Assembly: GCA_000434115.1 (NCBI GenBank)
Contig: FR894058.1
Coordinates: 4,951-14,349 of the forward strand
DNA: 9,399 bases
Reading direction: 5' to 3'
Origin: Roseburia sp. CAG:309
Lineage (GTDB): Bacteria; Bacillota; Clostridia; Lachnospirales; Lachnospiraceae
The translations under genes were made by a program, and so were the position numbers. Shown here one piece after another: positions 1 to 5,952 of the stretch (the first letter of the stretch is position 1; every line of letters begins with the position of its first letter). The notes below the pieces were generated by a model. It worked only from the letters and a program-made list of their open reading frames with translations. It was not told where the DNA came from and made no database searches.

Positions 1-345
1 ATTAAAGTAAGCCAGACGGATAACACCACAGAGAACAAATACAATTTCTACGATAATACCAAAGGTACTGTTCAATCCAAGCGAATAGGCAATGATTGCC
101 GGAGTTACGCCAAAACAGATCGCATCGCAGAGGGAATCAATCTGAATCCCGAAGATGATCTGTTCTTCCGTACGGTTTTTCATGCTTCTTGCGACTTTTC
201 CGTCAAACGTATCGCACGCACCAGCCAAAGCAAGGCACAGGATCGCAATGTCAAAATTTCCCGACAATGCCTGTGTAATGCCAAAAAGCGAAAGTCCTAC
301 CCCCAGATACGTCAAAATAACTGAATAATTGTAAACTCCTATCAT
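1..345 (-). CDS. pssA: CDP-alcohol phosphatidyltransferase, PssA type (partial, 3' end outside window)
   Basis: Integral membrane enzyme of the CDP-alcohol phosphotransferase family. By type it joins CDP-diacylglycerol to L-serine to make phosphatidylserine, the precursor of phosphatidylethanolamine. The first 115 codons are present. The metal- and CDP-binding signature is visible: D45, D48-G49, A52-R53, G66, D70 and D74, flanked by hydrophobic segments (about 9-27, 33-44, 76-90 and 95 onward). The spacing between A52-R53 and G66 is 12 residues, about four more than the usual 7-8. The ATG is at 345-343 with AGAGG about six bases upstream. It follows the flippase-like gene by 24 bases on the same strand, so it is probably third in the PAP2-flippase operon. 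The substrate alcohol (serine versus glycerol phosphate or inositol phosphate) is inferred from overall resemblance (IDSLCDxxCFG stretch) and is not proven. A gene for phosphatidylserine decarboxylase just outside the window would support pssA. Confidence 0.85.
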   Translation of the reverse strand, partial: MIGVYNYSVILTYLGVGLSLFGITQALSGNFDIAILCLALAGACDTFDGKVARSMKNRTEEQIIFGIQIDSLCDAICFGVTPAIIAYSLGLNSTFGIIVEIVFVLCGVIRLAYFN

Positions 346-369
346 AAGAAACCTCTTTTCTGTGATTGT

Positions 370-1410
370 TTAAGATTCATCGTTTTTCGGTGCCGGTTTT
401 ACGGTGAGATGGGTAATGATCGTGATTACACCACTCAGGATAACCAGCATATAGTAACTGATTCCCCTGCTTAAGAGCATGCCGGACAACGTAAGTGCGG
501 TGCTGCCAAAAAGCGGGGCAAATATTTGCAGAAAAAGCCGTTCGCTGATTCCCATTCCTCCGGGAAGCGGAAGCATATCCACCGATACGGAGATTGCTGC
601 CTGCAATAAGACCATCGTGAGAAGCGTTTGTTCACTCAGACCGAAACTTCTATATACAACATATGTGACGGCAAAAAGAAGTATTCGCTGAACAAACGTG
701 ATTACGGTCGTATTAAAGATCACAAGTTTGTTTGCTTTCAAAAATACACTGGCTTTTCTGTATGTTTCCATAGAATTTTGTAAGCGCTGCATACGGTTGT
801 TTTTGTCTTTCATAATATGAAGACGCTGCAACAGTAAAAATCCCTTTGTGATGAGATAACTTGCCGTATTTGGTAAAAAGACAAGAAAACTCATAAATAC
901 AACGCAAAAAACATTTAATCCAAGACCGAGATAAAGATAAAACTGTGCCTCAGACGTCAATGTCTGTACGAGTGGCTGGCCAAATAAAGCAAGAGCCAGA
1001 CCAATGAATACAAGAACAAATTTGTATTCAATCGTGACAAGCATCAAAATGATCGATGCCGTCGGAATATCAATTTTCTGACGCTGCATGTAAAAAATCT
1101 GTGCGGGCTGTCCGCCGGTGGCAGACGGGGTGATACAACTGAAAAAGAATCCGACAAAGGAGTAGCGGATGCAGTTGATCAGCGGTGCTTTGATCTTTAC
1201 GGCATGCAGCAGGTATTTTATGATCACCGATTCGCCGCATACATAGCATACGACAAGGATCAAACCGATGATAATAAAATGGATCGGCACCTTGCCAAGG
1301 ATCGCAAGGATCGGTCCCAGATCCTGATCGCGGAAAACGAGCCAGAATGTAAGGACGAGAAGGAGCACAAGGAAACCGATATTTAAAATATTTTTCTTTT
1401 TTGAGCTCAT
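370..1410 (-). CDS. Flippase-like integral membrane protein, UPF0104 / LPG-synthase TM-domain family
   Basis: A 346-residue polytopic membrane protein of the family typified by YbhN and the N-terminal flippase half of MprF (lysylphosphatidylglycerol synthase TM region, Pfam PF03706). Hydrophobic segments lie near 8-26, 43-60, 82-97, 117-145, 158-180, 228-253, 262-280 and 305-335. Two family signatures are visible: TPSATGGQPAQ (residues 94-104) and LPLPGGMGISE (280-290). There is no C-terminal aminoacyl-transfer domain, so it is a stand-alone flippase-like module rather than a full MprF. Family members are thought to move or bind phospholipids or prenyl-linked lipids in the cytoplasmic membrane; the substrate here is unknown. 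The ATG overlaps the upstream PAP2 stop (ATGA) and has a strong GGGAGG site, so translation is probably coupled. It sits between a PAP2 phosphatase and a PssA-type phosphotransferase, which suggests a role with their lipid product. Confidence 0.85.
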   Translation of the reverse strand: MSSKKKNILNIGFLVLLLVLTFWLVFRDQDLGPILAILGKVPIHFIIIGLILVVCYVCGESVIIKYLLHAVKIKAPLINCIRYSFVGFFFSCITPSATGGQPAQIFYMQRQKIDIPTASIILMLVTIEYKFVLVFIGLALALFGQPLVQTLTSEAQFYLYLGLGLNVFCVVFMSFLVFLPNTASYLITKGFLLLQRLHIMKDKNNRMQRLQNSMETYRKASVFLKANKLVIFNTTVITFVQRILLFAVTYVVYRSFGLSEQTLLTMVLLQAAISVSVDMLPLPGGMGISERLFLQIFAPLFGSTALTLSGMLLSRGISYYMLVILSGVITIITHLTVKPAPKNDES

Positions 1411-2117
1411 GCATAACCTCCCTTTTTCTTTCTGGAGAGGGATCGCAGTGAGGCATTTACTTTTTCAAAGAAATTTTTTACATAGAGGTAGGCATTGCTG
1501 CGTTTGTTCCATGCAAAAAGGATTTCTGCAAGTAAAATTCCGGCGACCGCATCAATCAGATAATGCTGTTTTGTCACTTGTGTGGAAATGACAACAAGCA
1601 AAGCGAAAATACAGGAGAAAATACGGTACCAGCGGGGAACACGTTTGTTTCCACGTATGCCGATAAAGCACATCCAGCTTACCAGACAGTGAATGGAAGG
1701 AAAAAGATTGGCCGGCTGGTCAATGGCATAGACCCAGCGCAGTAAGTGTTCGGCAAAACCGGAACCTGCGATCTCGGGGCGCACATTGGTAGTAGGAAGC
1801 CCGAAGAAAAACAGGCCGCAGACGATACGGGACATCATATCGGTCGTGATATAACGGTAAAAACCATCCGGATCGTCTTTGTGAATGCGCGCAACCAAAA
1901 TATAATTTATAACCCAAAAAAGATAGCATCCTAAGTAAATGTATACCCACTCCGGGATCACAGGAACCATACGGTCAAGGGCTGACGTAAAGTCATAGTG
2001 ATGCCAGTTCTTGCATATATTCATCGAACCGCTGTAAATCAGCGTATTTAATGAAAATGCACTGATAAGAGGTATGAGTGTATAGAGTGGGAGAATTTTT
2101 GCAATTTGTTTTTTCAT
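1407..2117 (-). CDS. PAP2-superfamily membrane phosphatase, Aur1/inositolphosphorylceramide-synthase-like
   Basis: A 236-residue membrane protein with about six hydrophobic segments. The PAP2 catalytic motifs are present in the Aur1-like form: RP at 113-114, PSIH at 140-143 (PSGH in classical PAP2), and ST...KQHYLID at 178-189, with H143, H185 and D189 as the expected catalytic residues. Family enzymes hydrolyse lipid phosphates or pyrophosphates, or transfer a phospho-head group between lipids, usually on the outer membrane face. The start at 2117 is preferred to more upstream in-frame codons because it is preceded by GGAG, begins a typical MKKQ...hydrophobic leader, and lies downstream of a good promoter; the upstream in-frame stretch runs into uppP on the other strand. 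The C-terminus is lysine- and arginine-rich, so probably cytoplasmic. It is the first gene of a leftward operon. The substrate is not determinable from the sequence; undecaprenyl pyrophosphate, phosphatidate or a head-group transfer are all possible. Confidence 0.85.
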   Translation of the reverse strand: MKKQIAKILPLYTLIPLISAFSLNTLIYSGSMNICKNWHHYDFTSALDRMVPVIPEWVYIYLGCYLFWVINYILVARIHKDDPDGFYRYITTDMMSRIVCGLFFFGLPTTNVRPEIAGSGFAEHLLRWVYAIDQPANLFPSIHCLVSWMCFIGIRGNKRVPRWYRIFSCIFALLVVISTQVTKQHYLIDAVAGILLAEILFAWNKRSNAYLYVKNFFEKVNASLRSLSRKKKGGYA

Positions 2118-2140
2118 GGGAATCTCCAATCCATTTTTAG

Positions 2141-2156
2141 TTGCATAAATTGCATA
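2141..2156. repeat. Short direct repeat TTGCATA x2
   Basis: TTGCATA occurs at 2141-2147 and again at 2150-2156, a nine-base period, just downstream of the predicted minus-strand -10 box and inside the PAP2 leader. It could be part of an operator or be chance in an A/T-rich leader. No regulator can be assigned. Confidence 0.25.
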
Positions 2157-2163
2157 TGTTTCT

Positions 2164-2192
2164 ATTTTACTATAAAGCGGATAAATTTGCAA
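2164..2192 (-). promoter_or_regulatory. Vegetative promoter for the PAP2-flippase-pssA operon
   Basis: On the minus strand, TTGCAA (2192-2187) and TAAAAT (2169-2164) are separated by exactly 17 bases, a sigma-A-type arrangement. It would give a leader of about 40 bases before the PAP2 ATG at 2117. No other promoter-like sequence is visible before the next two genes, so one transcript probably covers all three. Assignment is by eye. Confidence 0.55.
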
Positions 2193-2211
2193 TGAAATAT
2201 TGTGAGAAGTC

Positions 2212-2240
2212 TTGTGCTGTGTTGGGATTTGTGATACAAT
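2212..2240 (+). promoter_or_regulatory. Vegetative promoter for uppP
   Basis: TTGTGC (2212-2217) and TACAAT (2235-2240) are 17 bases apart, with a TG dinucleotide just upstream of the -10 (extended -10 type, TGATACAAT). The predicted transcript starts near 2247, about 33 bases before the uppP ATG. Its -35 box lies 20 bases from the -35 box of the divergent PAP2 promoter. Confidence 0.6.
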
Positions 2241-2279
2241 AACGATGGTTTTGAACGAAAAATGAAAGGAGAACAGAAA

Positions 2280-3159
2280 ATGGGAATATTTGATGTGCTT
2301 GTTGCAATTGTACTGGGAATCGTGGAGGGAATTACCGAATGGCTCCCTATCAGCAGCACAGGACATATGATATTGGTCAATCAGTTTTTGACATTCAGTA
2401 ATGATGATTTTACCCAGATGTTTTTGGTCGTTGTCCAGCTGGGCGCGATTATGGCGGGGGGGGGGTTTTTTTGGATTTAATTCTTTTTCTATATGGAAAA
2501 AGATCTTTCCTTTTAATTTCCAGTATAAGCAAAACAATAAGCCGTTCGTTAAGATGGACATTATGACATTGTGGTTTAAGATACTGGTGGCTACTATTCC
2601 GGCAGCCATTGTGGGCGTGTTGTTTGATGATGTGATCGATGAGATGTTTTACAATCAGATCGTGGTAGCGGGAGCTTTGATCATCTATGGTATTTTATTT
2701 ATTATCGTAGAGCGGTGGAATAAAGGCAGACGGCCGATTATCACGAAAGTTCATGATATTACATACCAGACGGCGATCATTATCGGAATTTTCCAGCTTT
2801 TGGCAGCAATTATCCCGGGAACTTCCCGTTCCGGTGCAACGATCGTCGGTGCATTGATCATCGGTGTTTCCCGTGGTGCGGCAGCAGAATTTACATTTTA
2901 TCTTGCCATCCCGGTTATGTTTGGAGCAAGTTTGTTAAAAATTATAAAAAGTGTCATGCACGGACTCCATTATGGTCCGATGGAAGTGATCACGCTGCTC
3001 GTTGGTATGATCGTAGCCTTTATCGTATCTCTGTTTGTTATCCGTTTCCTGATGGATTACATTCGTAAGCACGATTTTACCGGTTTTGGCTGGTATCGTA
3101 TCGTATTAGGAATCGTTGTTATCGCTTATTTTGCAATTAGTGGTGCAGCCGTACTGTAG
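2280..3159 (+). pseudogene. uppP: Undecaprenyl-diphosphatase UppP/BacA, frame disrupted at a homopolymer tract
   Basis: UppP dephosphorylates undecaprenyl pyrophosphate so the lipid carrier can be reused for peptidoglycan and polymer export; overproduction gives bacitracin resistance. The start at 2280 has AAAGGAG at 2265-2271. Both catalytic signatures are intact: EGITEWLPISSTGH at residues 16-29 and PGTSRSGAT encoded at 2815-2841. The first frame reads normally to QLGAIMA, then runs through ten G (2456-2465) and seven T (2466-2472) and stops at TAA 2478-2480. The rest, from WKKIFPFNF (2494 onward) to the stop at 3157-3159, is in the +1 frame and is well conserved in character. Typical UppP proteins have AVVxxxW here; this reads AGGGFFW. 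Removing the 22 bases 2475-2496, which end in a second TGG, would rejoin the frames and give normal spacing. So the gene is either truly mutated or phase-variable, or the sequence is faulty at the tract. Identity is certain; the broken state is not. Confidence 0.85.
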
Positions 3160-3183
3160 AAATTCCGAATAATTACAAAGAGT

Positions 3184-3226
3184 AAAAGGTCATGAAGAGG
3201 TATAATCCCCATTCATGACCTTTTTT
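3184..3226 (+). terminator. Rho-independent terminator after uppP, probably bidirectional
   Basis: A perfect inverted repeat, AAAAGGTCATGAA (3184-3196) and TTCATGACCTTTT (3212-3224), has a 15-base loop and is followed by a run of six T (3221-3226). It lies 25 bases after the uppP stop. The other strand ends in a shorter T-run (TTTT), so it can also stop the converging amidase transcript, whose gene ends at 3241. Confidence 0.9.
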
Positions 3227-3240
3227 GCTGCCCGGAAGTA

Positions 3241-3813
3241 TCACAGAAAAGGAAGTCCGAGGAAATTCAGAATCCCATTGTAAATGCCATAGGAAAACTG
3301 GTACTGCATCGTGGTGAGGAGGACGAAATCTTCATAATTTGTCAGATAGGCAAGTTCGACAAGGACCGAAGGCATCTGAGTCCGGCGCAGCACGTAGAGG
3401 GAGGGGCGGACATAGACCCCGTTGTCTTTCGTGCCGACCCGCCGTACGATCTGGCTTACGATATCTTCGGCGAGATAAAATGAGGGACTGTACTGCGAAT
3501 AGACGTAGCATTCTGTGCCGTTGATCGCCGGATTTACGTTGGCATTCGTATGAATGCTGATGAAATAATCAGCGCCCCATGTATTTGCCATGTCCACGCG
3601 CTCACGCAGACTGGAATTATTGTCATAGCCAAGGATCTCATCGGGCGTCTGCCGTGACGCAATTGCGTCAAATCTCGGATCTGAATTTAATATATCAACC
3701 AGATAGGCACCTACCAGATACGTGATATCCTGTTCTCTTACGCCGAAGGCCTCAGCGCCGGCATTGACTCCATACGGATTGTGCCCCTGATCGACAAATA
3801 TTTTAACTGCCAT
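3241..3813 (-). CDS. N-acetylmuramoyl-L-alanine amidase, Amidase_3 (LytC/CwlD-type catalytic domain)
   Basis: A 190-residue zinc amidase domain that cleaves the bond between N-acetylmuramic acid and the L-alanine of the stem peptide in peptidoglycan. The zinc and catalytic residues fit the family: H11 in VDQGH (usually DPGH), E27, H88 in SIHTNA, and E153 in VLVELAYLTN. The catalytic domain fills the entire protein: no signal peptide, transmembrane segment or wall-binding repeat is visible. It therefore has no obvious route out of the cell, unlike CwlD or LytC; release from the mother cell, lysis, or a non-classical route would be needed. The ATG at 3813 is preceded by GGAG at suitable spacing. 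It is a single-gene unit, divergent from spoVAA and convergent on uppP. A link to spore cortex or mother-cell lysis is suggested only by its neighbour. The catalytic identity is secure; the role is not. Confidence 0.9.
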   Translation of the reverse strand: MAVKIFVDQGHNPYGVNAGAEAFGVREQDITYLVGAYLVDILNSDPRFDAIASRQTPDEILGYDNNSSLRERVDMANTWGADYFISIHTNANVNPAINGTECYVYSQYSPSFYLAEDIVSQIVRRVGTKDNGVYVRPSLYVLRRTQMPSVLVELAYLTNYEDFVLLTTMQYQFSYGIYNGILNFLGLPFL

Positions 3814-3834
3814 AAAAATTCTCCGTTTTTGATT

Positions 3835-3864
3835 ATTTTATTCGGGGAAATGCGGGATTGTGAA
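3835..3864 (-). promoter_or_regulatory. Candidate promoter for the amidase gene
   Basis: On the minus strand, TTCACA (3864-3859) and TAAAAT (3840-3835) are 18 bases apart, close to the sigma-A consensus, placed about 20 bases before the amidase ATG. The -35 box abuts the candidate spoVAA -35 box on the other strand, so the two start regions overlap. Confidence 0.4.
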
Positions 3865-3894
3865 GAATAAATAGCGAATAGATGGGAAATAGTA
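3865..3894 (+). promoter_or_regulatory. Candidate sporulation (sigma-G-like) promoter for spoVA genes
   Basis: GAATA (3865-3869) and AATAGTA (3888-3894) are 18 bases apart. This approximates the forespore sigma-G pattern (G-x-AT-A/G, 17-18 bases, CAT-x-x-TA) with one mismatch in the -10. The spoVA operon of Bacillus subtilis is sigma-G driven, which is why this was looked for. No good TTGACA/TATAAT pair is seen on this strand. Tentative. Confidence 0.35.
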
Positions 3895-3915
3895 TAAGAA
3901 AGACAGGAGGACGAC

Positions 3916-4542
3916 ATGGAAGATATTTTATATGTAAAAGCAGAGCAGAATGTGGCAGTAAAAAAGAAGAATCTGCAAATAAAAGATGTGGCGACACTGT
4001 ACAGCAGCAATACCGCTATGGTGCAGAAACTGGAGAAGGAGCCGTTTTATACGCTTCCCGGCGACAGTAAAATTTTAACAATGTTTACGGTAACGAAAAT
4101 ATATGAGGCGGTTCATAAAGTGTATCCGAAAATTCAGATCGAGAATCTGGGAGAGACGGATTTTATCGTGGAATACGAACCGCAAAAGAAAGAGAAAAAA
4201 TGGCTGGAGTGTTTGAAAACCATTGTGGTAGCGGCAATCGTGCTGATCGGTTCGGCATTTACGATTATGACATTTAATGAAGATGTCAATGTCGCCGGTG
4301 TATTTGACCGCATTTACCACATGGTGACAGGGGAAGTCAAAGCCGGCGGAACCATCCTTGAGATTTCTTATGCAGCCGGGCTGCCGATCGGTATCCTCGT
4401 ATTTTACAATCATTTTAAAAAGCGGGATATTAAAAATGATCCGACGCCGATCCAGGTGGAGATGCGGACGTATGAGGAGCAGATGAATAAAGCGATGATC
4501 AAGACGGCGGCAAGGGAGGGGAAAACCATTGACGTTAATTAA
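3916..4542 (+). CDS. spoVAA: Stage V sporulation protein AA
   Basis: A 208-residue protein matching SpoVAA in length (about 206 in B. subtilis) and layout. A soluble N-terminal domain of about 95 residues (MEDILYVKAEQNVAV...) is followed by a lysine-rich stretch, two membrane segments (about 99-120 and 143-163) and a conserved-looking tail containing DPTPIQVEMRTYEEQMNKA (175-193). SpoVA proteins sit in the spore inner membrane and take part in uptake of Ca-dipicolinate during sporulation and its release in germination; the individual task of SpoVAA is unclear. The ATG at 3916 has a strong GGAGG five bases upstream. It overlaps spoVAB by 14 bases. It is expected to be expressed in the forespore, consistent with the weak sigma-G-like motif upstream. 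Confidence 0.9.
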   Translation: MEDILYVKAEQNVAVKKKNLQIKDVATLYSSNTAMVQKLEKEPFYTLPGDSKILTMFTVTKIYEAVHKVYPKIQIENLGETDFIVEYEPQKKEKKWLECLKTIVVAAIVLIGSAFTIMTFNEDVNVAGVFDRIYHMVTGEVKAGGTILEISYAAGLPIGILVFYNHFKKRDIKNDPTPIQVEMRTYEEQMNKAMIKTAAREGKTIDVN

Positions 4543-4951
4543 TGCAATCTTTCTGTCCTTTATCGGTCTTGCCAGCGGATTTGTCGTAGCTGCGGGAATC
4601 TTTGCCTTTATCACGATGCTTGGTATTATTCCGCGACTTGCCCAGAGGACGGGGACGGCAGATCATATTTATGGCTATGAATGGATGATCATTCTTGGCG
4701 GAACGGCCGGAAATATTATGAATTTATTTGTAACCCATTTACCGGTGGGAATGATAGGACTTCCGATATATGGACTGTTTTCCGGCATATTTGTGGGATG
4801 TCTTGCGATGGCGCTGGCGGAAAATCTCCGCGTCATCCCGGTTTTTGTGAGACGGATGCGGCTGAAGCAGGGACTTCCGGTTATCTTACTGGCGATGGCG
4901 CTGGGAAAATGCATGGGAAGTATTTTGCAATTTTTTTTTGAAGGGACATGA
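4529..4951 (+). CDS. spoVAB: Stage V sporulation protein AB
   Basis: A 140-residue membrane protein, the same size as B. subtilis SpoVAB (about 141), with four to five hydrophobic segments (about 4-30, 51-68, 74-95 and 114-136). It is recognised by order after spoVAA and by stretches such as GLASGFVVAAGIFAFI, LGIIPRLAQRT and the GTAGN region. The start is TTG at 4529, chosen because AGGGAGGGG (to 4521) precedes it by seven bases and because the next in-frame Met would remove the first membrane segment. It begins inside the last 14 bases of spoVAA, indicating coupled translation. A nine-T run near 4931-4939 encodes the FFF close to the C-terminus. Its partners are the other SpoVA proteins of the spore inner membrane. 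Confidence 0.88.
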   Translation: MTLINAIFLSFIGLASGFVVAAGIFAFITMLGIIPRLAQRTGTADHIYGYEWMIILGGTAGNIMNLFVTHLPVGMIGLPIYGLFSGIFVGCLAMALAENLRVIPVFVRRMRLKQGLPVILLAMALGKCMGSILQFFFEGT

Positions 4952-4979
4952 CTTATTTTAGAAAGTGAGGAATCGAATC

Positions 4980-5480
4980 ATGACGAAACAAAAAACAGAT
5001 ATCCGCGAGGTGTTGAATGAACAGGTGCCCGAAGAGCGGGACGAACTTTACAATGACTATGTGGATGAAAATACGCCGAAACTCAGCTGGTTTGCCAATC
5101 TGTGTAAGGCATTTTTGGTGGGCGGTCTGATCTGCACCTTGGGGCAGGTACTTATCAACTGGTACGGTTCGATGGGAATGGACAAGGAGACAGCGGCTTT
5201 GTACAATACGCTGACACTTATTTTATTGAGTGTTTTGCTTACCGGCTGGAACATTTATCCGAAAATTGCCAATTTTGCAGGAGCAGGAACACTGGTGCCC
5301 ATTACCGGCTTTGCTAACAGTGTGGCAGCGCCGGCGATTGAGTTTAAAAAAGAAGGAATGGTATTTGGACTCGGCTGCAAGATATTTACAATTGCGGGTC
5401 CCGTGATCCTGTACGGAGTTGTTACGAGCTGGTTTCTTGGGCTGATCTACTGGGGCGGCGGCTGGCTTGGCTGGTGGTAG
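4980..5480 (+). CDS. spoVAC: Stage V sporulation protein AC, spore inner-membrane channel protein
   Basis: A 166-residue protein with a hydrophilic N-terminal tail of about 40 residues, then LCKAFLVGGLICTLGQ (about 45-60), FAGAGTLVPITGFANSV (about 102-118) and a C-terminal membrane segment ending GGGWLGWW. These are hallmarks of the SpoVAC/SpoVAE family (PF03862). The N-terminal tail and the FANSVAAPAIEFKKEG stretch fit SpoVAC, not the shorter SpoVAE. B. subtilis SpoVAC has been shown to behave as a mechanosensitive channel and is tied to DPA movement. ATG 4980 is chosen over an in-frame GTG at 4965 because that GTG is itself part of the AAAGTGAGG ribosome binding site (4962-4970). It starts 28 bases after spoVAB. 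The DPA-binding partner spoVAD, which normally comes next, is absent here. Confidence 0.92.
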   Translation: MTKQKTDIREVLNEQVPEERDELYNDYVDENTPKLSWFANLCKAFLVGGLICTLGQVLINWYGSMGMDKETAALYNTLTLILLSVLLTGWNIYPKIANFAGAGTLVPITGFANSVAAPAIEFKKEGMVFGLGCKIFTIAGPVILYGVVTSWFLGLIYWGGGWLGWW

Positions 5481-5485
5481 AAGCC

Positions 5486-5514
5486 TTGCAATCTGCCGGG
5501 TACTATGATATACT
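5486..5514 (+). promoter_or_regulatory. Vegetative promoter for the thioesterase-MoxR unit
   Basis: TTGCAA (5486-5491) and TATACT (5509-5514) are 17 bases apart, with TG at 5506-5507 forming an extended -10. It lies just after the spoVAC stop, which separates this unit from the sporulation genes. A second extended -10, TGCTATAAT ending at 5550, lies closer to the gene but has no matching -35; it would start transcription only a few bases before the ribosome binding site. Confidence 0.55.
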
Positions 5515-5577
5515 GACAGGTAATGGAAATGACGAATTTTTTGCTATAATAGGCGAAGAGATAAGGAGGCGGGAAAT

Positions 5578-5937
5578 TTGAAACTTGCGACGAGAAAATT
5601 TGTAAGACCGGAACATTTGAACCATCATCAGACGCTGTATGCCGGATATATTTCCGAGTGTATGACAGAGGCGGCTTTTATCGCACTGGCGTGTACTTTG
5701 GGGCATACCGATCATGTCGTGCTGGCGGCAATGAACGAGATCCGGATCACAAAGCCGACCAAAGCGGGAGAGATCATAGAACTTTTATGGGAAGTTTCCC
5801 ACATTGGTACGACAAGTGTAGAATTCACGATTGTCGGGAAAAATATGTTGGATCAGGAAAACCGGTTTTCGGGAAAGATTGTTTTTGTGACAGTAGATGA
5901 TGAGGGGAAAAAGACACCACATCATTTAAAATCATAG
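5578..5937 (+). CDS. Hotdog-fold acyl-CoA thioesterase (4HBT / YkhA-YciA-like)
   Basis: A 119-residue single hotdog domain of the acyl-CoA thioesterase superfamily, which hydrolyses acyl-CoA thioesters to free acid and CoA in the cytoplasm. The family pattern is seen in RPEHLNHHQTLYAGYISE (10-27), which forms the first strand and active-site loop. It is followed by the central helix with E31 (TEAAFIAL), where many relatives carry an aspartate, and by NEIRITKPTKAGEIIEL (53-69), typical of the beta sheet. No signal peptide or membrane segment is present. The start is TTG at 5578, set by AAGGAGG (5563-5569) eight bases upstream; it is shorter than YciA/YkhA types, which often carry C-terminal extensions. 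It stands 15 bases before the MoxR gene, so it is probably co-transcribed with it, although no functional link is known. The substrate chain length is unknown. Confidence 0.8.
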   Translation: MKLATRKFVRPEHLNHHQTLYAGYISECMTEAAFIALACTLGHTDHVVLAAMNEIRITKPTKAGEIIELLWEVSHIGTTSVEFTIVGKNMLDQENRFSGKIVFVTVDDEGKKTPHHLKS

Positions 5938-5952
5938 TCAGGGAGGAAAATT

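Noticed and set aside
1070..1456. 128-codon minus-strand frame overlapping the flippase gene
   Set aside because: Same strand but another frame within the clear UPF0104 gene. Its composition (Pro/Arg/Cys/His) is that of an out-of-frame translation.
2451..2500. Programmed ribosomal frameshifting in uppP
   Set aside because: uppP is not known to use it, and a plain shift on the G/T run would leave about seven extra residues between two conserved segments. A surplus of 22 bases or a sequence error explains the data better.
2118..2609. N-terminal extension of the PAP2 protein to a 400-residue product starting at 2609
   Set aside because: The extra stretch is antisense to uppP, lies upstream of the likely promoter and has no ribosome binding site. 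Start 2117 has GGAG and gives a normal PAP2 protein.
4075..4614. 179-codon open frame on the minus strand opposite spoVAA
   Set aside because: It lies fully antisense to a well-recognised gene, shows no family pattern and is rich in scattered His/Arg/Cys, as expected from a shadow frame.
4965..4979. GTG start for spoVAC
   Set aside because: This GTG forms part of the AAAGTGAGG ribosome binding site for the ATG at 4980 and has no good site of its own.
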